NCBI GenBank assembly: GCA_937900305.1
Contig: CALCCV010000389.1
Location: 1-13,957 of the forward strand
Origin: an uncultured Pseudobdellovibrionaceae bacterium
GTDB lineage: Bacteria; Bdellovibrionota; Bdellovibrionia; Bdellovibrionales; Bdellovibrionaceae
DNA length: 13,957 nt
Direction: 5' to 3'
The translations under genes were made by a program, and so were the position numbers. Under the pieces are notes generated by a model. The model was not told the origin of the DNA. It saw only the letters and a list, made by a program, of their open reading frames with translations, and made no database searches. Each line of letters begins with the position of its first letter. Positions within the stretch are counted from its first letter, which is position 1. Positions 6,440-11,054 of this stretch are shown here, piece by piece.

Positions 6440-7837
6440 ATGCCAATAGATTTTCACCGTTTTTCAGTTCAAGACTTCAAATCAATTTTTTGCAATTTCG
6501 TCAGGGGGCTTTTGAGTTTCACACTTGTAGGTTCCTTGGCCCTGTTGGGGGCCTGCGTGGAAGTGAGTGACAAACCTCCGAGTGCGCCGACCGATACCTC
6601 TCAAGATCCAGCCGAATCGCCCGTCCCCGCCGAAATCTTGACGAGCCCAACTCCGATTCCGGCTCCCGATCCCGATCCCGATCCAATTCCAACTTCAGTT
6701 CCATCTCCCTCCGTGGTTGTCGAAAACGAGCCAATTCAAGTTCCACCGCCCAGCTCAATAGAGGGGGGCGCGACCCCCTTGGCACCTGCGCGAAACTTAG
6801 CTTTGCCAGAGTACCTCTCAACCCAATCGGATGCCACTCGCATCGTTGAAGTTCAGGAGTTCGGCCGGTTGGTGATTTTAGTAGAAGAAAATGAGCAGAT
6901 GGAAAAGTACGACATCGTGATTTTACAAAATGCTCCTCTGGCTCCGCTGCAAATCGCTCGCAACGGTGGGATTGTGGATTTTCCCGCTCAGGCGCAGACG
7001 CGGTGGTCAGAGGTGCACAATCAGTGGTTGGAGTTTTCCGTGCATGAAATTCTCAACACCTTACCAACTAAACTGGCACAAGTGAAAATCTGGATTCCTC
7101 AAGACTGGAACGTTTTGGCCTCATTGCCGTTGGCTCAAAATCTGGAGTTGAAAGTGCGCCGTCTTCACCTTGCCCCAGGAGTCGTCATCACCACGTCGCA
7201 ATATGATTTGAATATTGAGGCTCACAAGATCGTCGCGGAAAATGCGACGATAGAAAGTTTTCCGGAAACGCAGCGGGCCCCAGTGGGTTCACCTGGCCGT
7301 TCGGGAGGTTTTTGGAAGTTACGGGCTAAGTATGCAGTTGGGGGAATTCACTTCGCCTTGCGCGGAGAAAATGGGGGGGACGGGAGTGCCGGCCTGGGTT
7401 GGTCAACACCCGCGGCGAACGGTGGTCCCGGAGTCAATGCGGTCGGGATTTGCCCCTGGAATAGCTGTGTCTGTGTGGAGCAAGCGACGGATGGGGGCAG
7501 AGGGACAGATGGAAATGCAGGGGCTCCAGGTCAGAACGGATTGCCGGGTGGGAATACACCAAGTTTGGAATTCCAAACTCTCCTTGAGGATTCAAACTTT
7601 CACTATTCAACAGAAATGAGAAGCGGAGCGGGAGGTCGAGGTGGGTCAGGAAGTCCAGGTCAAGCGGGCGGGGCTGGAGGACCTCCCGGAGCCAACATAT
7701 TCTTTTGTGGCTACGTAGCTAAGCCGGGGCCTCCGGGAGCAACTGGCCCGCAGGGGCCAGCAGGTCTTGACGGTCCCTACGGACTGAATCAAAAAGCGTG
7801 TTGGCAAAACTCTCAAGGTCATGAGGTTTGTCAGTAA
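6440..7837 (+). CDS. Lipoprotein with Pro-rich stalk and collagen-like Gly-rich repeats
   Basis: A 465-residue lipoprotein. The start at 6440 is preceded by GGAGG four bases upstream; an in-frame ATG at 6410 has nothing comparable. The lipobox is LLGAC with Cys39. Residues about 45-115 form a stalk rich in Pro, Ser, Asp and Thr, including PDPDPD encoded by three exact CCCGAT hexamers (6665-6682). Residues 120-275 form a globular, beta-rich domain I cannot name. From 283 on, two Gly-rich segments (283-371 and 396-448) contain X-X-Gly triplets in collagen fashion, including KPGPPGATGPQGPAGLDG. The first is interrupted by a Cys cluster (338, 343, 345); further cysteines at 423, 454 and 464 suggest disulfide pinning. 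It is probably a surface or periplasmic structural or adhesive protein. Whether it trimerises as a collagen helix cannot be judged by eye. Confidence 0.82.
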   Translation: MPIDFHRFSVQDFKSIFCNFVRGLLSFTLVGSLALLGACVEVSDKPPSAPTDTSQDPAESPVPAEILTSPTPIPAPDPDPDPIPTSVPSPSVVVENEPIQVPPPSSIEGGATPLAPARNLALPEYLSTQSDATRIVEVQEFGRLVILVEENEQMEKYDIVILQNAPLAPLQIARNGGIVDFPAQAQTRWSEVHNQWLEFSVHEILNTLPTKLAQVKIWIPQDWNVLASLPLAQNLELKVRRLHLAPGVVITTSQYDLNIEAHKIVAENATIESFPETQRAPVGSPGRSGGFWKLRAKYAVGGIHFALRGENGGDGSAGLGWSTPAANGGPGVNAVGICPWNSCVCVEQATDGGRGTDGNAGAPGQNGLPGGNTPSLEFQTLLEDSNFHYSTEMRSGAGGRGGSGSPGQAGGAGGPPGANIFFCGYVAKPGPPGATGPQGPAGLDGPYGLNQKACWQNSQGHEVCQ

Positions 7838-7859
7838 GACATCAGTCAAAATGACCTTG
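7814..7859 (+). repeat. 9-bp inverted repeat spanning the stop of the collagen-like gene
   Basis: CAAGGTCAT (7814-7822) is the exact reverse complement of ATGACCTTG (7851-7859), and the stop codon at 7835-7837 lies in the loop. Inside it TGTC (7829-7832) and GACA (7838-7841) can also pair. No U-run follows, so this is either a structured transcript end or chance. Confidence 0.3.
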
Positions 7860-7916
7860 GTTCCTGCCTTTCGTCCTTATCAAATTTGTTCTCAATCCTA
7901 CCGATGAAGCGGTGAC

Positions 7917-7944
7917 AAAGAAAAGACAGCAAAGAAAAGACAGC
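7917..7944 (+). repeat. Perfect 14-bp tandem duplication upstream of a hydrolase gene
   Basis: AAAGAAAAGACAGC occurs twice head to tail without mismatch. It lies in the 194-base gap before the gene at 8032, about 90 bases from its start codon, where upstream promoter elements could be. The rest of this gap shows no clear promoter. An exact duplication suggests a recent slippage event and possible variation in copy number between strains. Confidence 0.7.
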
Positions 7945-8031
7945 ACTATGAATCACTAAGATATCAGATGTGGAGAGCAATTCTGCTCCGCTTCAGATTT
8001 GATAAATGGTGGGCAGCGAGGGGATGTTTGG

Positions 8032-9258
8032 ATGAATCAGATGGCGCTTCCACGTTCGCTGAGTTTTTGGACTCAATCAAAGACCGTGGCCATTTCAATA
8101 GGCCTGCTGGTGAGTCTGTTTGCATCGGTTGATCAGGCCCGGGCGATTGAATGGATCGAAAATTCCTCGTTCCCCATTCAAAACTCCGAGGCCTTGGCGA
8201 CGGCGATGACGCAAACATTCTCCCCGACCTCCGAAAATTTTGGGTACGCCAATGTGCCGACTTCAAGGGGACGAAAAGCACCTTACTCCTATGGCTACAT
8301 TTTGAGAAAGCACACAGACTTAGTCATCATTCTCCCAGGCGTTGGCGGAACCCACCAAAGTAAAATGACTTTGCGACTGGGTGAGATTTTGCGAGATCGT
8401 TCGGGATTTCATTTCCTGGCCGTGGACTCTCTCTTTTCACAATCTTTTGCAAATTTAATCTCTCCAGATCCCTTTGTGGGTTTGACTCGCGATGATGCCG
8501 ACGCAATGTATGACTGGCTGGAGCGAGTCATTGCAGATTTCAAGAGAAGGACGGGGGCGAAGGTCCGCAATATTCATTTGGTGGGATATTCTTTAGGAGC
8601 TTTGGCGGTCGCCCATTTAAAAGACGTGGATGATCGCAAGAAATCGATTGGTTTTGATCGTGTGATCATGGCCAACCCACCGATTGATTTGAAATATGGA
8701 ATTGCGGTGGTCGACAATTTTTTTCTGTCGTCACAACAGCGCTCGTCGGCAGAGATGAACCCTTATCTGGGTTTTCCGTACAATGTTTTTGAACAGAAAT
8801 ATGAAGCTGAAAATAAAATTTGGGGTGGAATGGATAAGGTGATTTATCATTTTATCGGCCAGGTTTTTCATGAGGATCTGGCGGGAGTTCTGCGCCTGAT
8901 TGGGGCTGATCCGCTCTATAGCAAGTATGCGACCATCAAACTCTCCGAGACTTTTTCGCGTTACGTTGAGGCCGTTTTGTGTCCGTTTGTGCGAGATCAG
9001 AGAGTGCAGCCTGGATTGCCAGTCGGTGATCTTTTTGACCTCGCGGACTTGCGAAAGCTAGAAAATCTCTTGGCGAGGGATCCACACATCTTCCTGTTAC
9101 ATGCCAAGGGGGATTTTTTAACGAGGTCGACGGATTGGGAGTGGGTTGACAAAACTCTTGGGGATCGCGCGAAGATTTTTTCATACGGTGGTCACCTCGG
9201 CTATTTTCTTTCAGAGCCGGGTGTATCAATGATTGATCGAATCTTGAAAGGCATCTAA
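8032..9258 (+). CDS. Exported serine hydrolase of the alpha/beta fold with GYSLG elbow
   Basis: A 408-residue protein. The start at 8032 follows GAGGGGA with a seven-base gap; the ORF could extend to an ATG at 7999 that lacks a good site. Residues 1-38 look like a signal peptide (hydrophobic 18-31, cleavage after DQARA). The alpha/beta hydrolase core shows VIILPGVGG (98-106) as the oxyanion loop, nucleophile Ser187 in LVGYSLGA, Asp361 in LLHAKGDFL and His388 in YGGHLGYF, so the Ser-Asp-His triad is complete. The long segment 220-345 between the elbow and the Asp is bigger than a usual cap and may be a lid over a lipid-like substrate. An esterase or lipase role in the periplasm or outside the cell is plausible. 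It is a different subfamily from the hydrolase at 2240-3286. The stop overlaps the stop of the opposite-strand nuclease gene. Confidence 0.87.
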   Translation: MNQMALPRSLSFWTQSKTVAISIGLLVSLFASVDQARAIEWIENSSFPIQNSEALATAMTQTFSPTSENFGYANVPTSRGRKAPYSYGYILRKHTDLVIILPGVGGTHQSKMTLRLGEILRDRSGFHFLAVDSLFSQSFANLISPDPFVGLTRDDADAMYDWLERVIADFKRRTGAKVRNIHLVGYSLGALAVAHLKDVDDRKKSIGFDRVIMANPPIDLKYGIAVVDNFFLSSQQRSSAEMNPYLGFPYNVFEQKYEAENKIWGGMDKVIYHFIGQVFHEDLAGVLRLIGADPLYSKYATIKLSETFSRYVEAVLCPFVRDQRVQPGLPVGDLFDLADLRKLENLLARDPHIFLLHAKGDFLTRSTDWEWVDKTLGDRAKIFSYGGHLGYFLSEPGVSMIDRILKGI

Positions 9259-9268
9259 AAGGCATCTA
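9247..9268. repeat. 11-bp tandem duplication at convergent stop codons
   Basis: AAAGGCATCTA is present twice in direct succession (9247-9257 and 9258-9268). The plus-strand hydrolase stop (TAA, 9256-9258) and the minus-strand nuclease stop (TAG, 9255-9257) both fall at the joint. With a single copy the plus gene would end the same way. The minus gene would instead read on for about six more codons (QDSINH), so the duplication sets the present end of the nuclease protein. Confidence 0.75.
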
Positions 9269-11054
9269 ATTGCTCGGCGGCATCGCCTTCCGGCGATGTT
9301 TCTCGAAAAGACATATCTTTTAAAGTTGCAGACGCTGGTTTTTGCAGAAGTCCTCGACGAATTTCTGACTCGAGGATCGTCATGCGATCGTAATCTCGAA
9401 CAGTGAGGTTTCGCCAGGGGTGGGAATTGCTAACACCCGTTCTGGAGGAAGAGTTGGATACGGTTTGGCCAGCTGGGATCAAAATGCCATCGACGAAACG
9501 GTAGATTGTTTTTTTATTTGGCTCCTTGTGGTCGGAAGACTCCCAGCTTGAATTGAGAAGCAGGGTCAGCTCCGATTTTTTTCGCAACTCTTGGCCGGCT
9601 CTCAGAAAAAGTCGCAAATATTTTTGCGAGAGATCTTCGGGGGGGATGGCGTTTTGGTCAGGGCTGTTTTGGTTTTCTGATTCGTTGAAGGATTCGGATT
9701 CTGGCTCTTCAAAAGATTCGTCGATTTCGGTTTCAACGGTAAGGTCAGCGACTTCAGATTTGTGACGGGCGAGTTCGTGGGCGTAATGTCGAAATAAGTT
9801 GGTTGCAAATGCCAGTAGGCTGCGGAAGGAAGTGGTCGAGGGGGAATTGAAGGAATAAGTTTCGCAGAATATTTTAAAACCTTCGGTCAAGGTGGTTTCT
9901 GGAAAAACTTCAAAAAAACCGGCGGCGAGGTTGCCACGCTGCCAGCCTTCGTGAAAGCTGCGGAGGATCTCAAGGGAATTGCTCCGACCGAAGGGGCCAA
10001 TGTTCCAGGTTTCACTTTGGTCAGAGGTGGCAGAGAGAAAATCGCGGGCATAAAACACCAGCCGGCGGTTCTCTTCGCGCAAGGCGATGTTGTATTTTGG
10101 ACGTCGAGATTTGATGAGGTCACTTTCGCGAAGGGCCGCTTCAAACGGCGATCTGCAAATTTCGATTTCAATATTTTTTACTTGCGCCATCATTTCTAGT
10201 TTGCGGCGATCGCGCCCCTTCAAGCCGCGGAAGTAGCTATTTACACGCTCTTTCAAATTTGTGGCCTTGCCGACGTAGAGGAGTTGACCCTGGCCATTGT
10301 ACATTTGGTAAACCCCGGGAGCGGGTGGCAATTTCAGACGCAGTTCGCGGGCCAGCGGATAAGACCTTGGCTTTGGCGGCGCTTTGATTTTTTTCCCTTT
10401 TTTTGAGTCTGGCATGAGCCAGGCCGCAAGATCATCAAATGTTGTGAGATTTTGATTTTCTAGATTTGGTTTTAATCGCCGCCAAATTTCTTGGGTTGCT
10501 TCGACGTGCGAAGTGGCCCGCTTATAATCCTGAAATGGCAAATCGAAGTATCCGCTAAGAGCTCGCAGCGTGTGGCTCGGGAGATCGGGCCATACTTTTT
10601 GAGAGAGTCGCTGGGTGCAGAGCCACGAAATGCAATCGTAGTCTGAGATTCGTCCGAAAATTTCGAAGAGAGATTTGAGAAACATTTTTTCAAACACGGC
10701 ATAGTGGGCGATGAAAAGTATTTTTTGATTGTGTTGCTTTGTCAGTTCGAGCAGATGGTTCAGAAGTTCCTCGGACGTGATGGCGCTAGTCAGGTCTTCG
10801 TCGGTGAGGCCAGTGATCTGGGAAATTTGCGCAGAGATCTTTTGGCCTTCTGGAAGGCGAACACGCCATGTTTGGATTTGGGCGGAGGCGGGGGGCGGCG
10901 AAGAGTCTTCTGCTGAGGCGGGGAGAATCTCTTTGGCTTGGATCGGGGCCAGCGAGAGCTCAAGAATTTGGGCAAATGAAGGGCTTCGTCCGGTGGTTTG
11001 GATGTCTAAGGCAAAGGCCCATGGCAGAGCGATGTGAGGGCTGTTGTCAGACAT
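9255..11054 (-). CDS. Degenerate DnaQ-like exonuclease fold fused to UvrC/Cho-type GIY-YIG nuclease domain
   Basis: A 599-residue protein starting with an ATG inside the 3' end of the helicase gene (8-bp overlap, ATGTCTGA), with AAGGA about six bases upstream, so the two are probably translationally coupled. Residues 13-192 have the layout of a DEDDh exonuclease: ALDIQTTGRSP, ISQITGLTDEDL, FIAHYAVFEKMFL, and YKRATSHVEAT. However, the usual acidic and His residues are mostly changed (Asp17 kept, Glu to Gln19, Asp to Glu122, His to Lys178, Asp to His183). Residues 242-325 form a GIY-YIG domain as in UvrC and Cho: APGVYQMY, LLYVGKATNLKERVNSYF with Arg270, and RESDLIKSRRPKYNI with Glu310, all expected active-site residues present. 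The C-terminal 270 residues include an acidic, Ser/Glu-rich linker (about 440-475) and are unrecognised. Similar DEDD exonuclease/GIY-YIG fusions are known in bacteria as repair-type nucleases. Likely role: structure-specific DNA incision beside the helicase. Confidence 0.88.
   Translation of the reverse strand: MSDNSPHIALPWAFALDIQTTGRSPSFAQILELSLAPIQAKEILPASAEDSSPPPASAQIQTWRVRLPEGQKISAQISQITGLTDEDLTSAITSEELLNHLLELTKQHNQKILFIAHYAVFEKMFLKSLFEIFGRISDYDCISWLCTQRLSQKVWPDLPSHTLRALSGYFDLPFQDYKRATSHVEATQEIWRRLKPNLENQNLTTFDDLAAWLMPDSKKGKKIKAPPKPRSYPLARELRLKLPPAPGVYQMYNGQGQLLYVGKATNLKERVNSYFRGLKGRDRRKLEMMAQVKNIEIEICRSPFEAALRESDLIKSRRPKYNIALREENRRLVFYARDFLSATSDQSETWNIGPFGRSNSLEILRSFHEGWQRGNLAAGFFEVFPETTLTEGFKIFCETYSFNSPSTTSFRSLLAFATNLFRHYAHELARHKSEVADLTVETEIDESFEEPESESFNESENQNSPDQNAIPPEDLSQKYLRLFLRAGQELRKKSELTLLLNSSWESSDHKEPNKKTIYRFVDGILIPAGQTVSNSSSRTGVSNSHPWRNLTVRDYDRMTILESEIRRGLLQKPASATLKDMSFRETSPEGDAAEQLDAF

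Noticed and set aside
9255..11054. Annotation as full UvrC
   Set aside because: Only the N-terminal GIY-YIG part of UvrC is recognisable; the UVR, RNase H-like and helix-hairpin-helix domains are not seen, and an exonuclease-like fold is fused in front.
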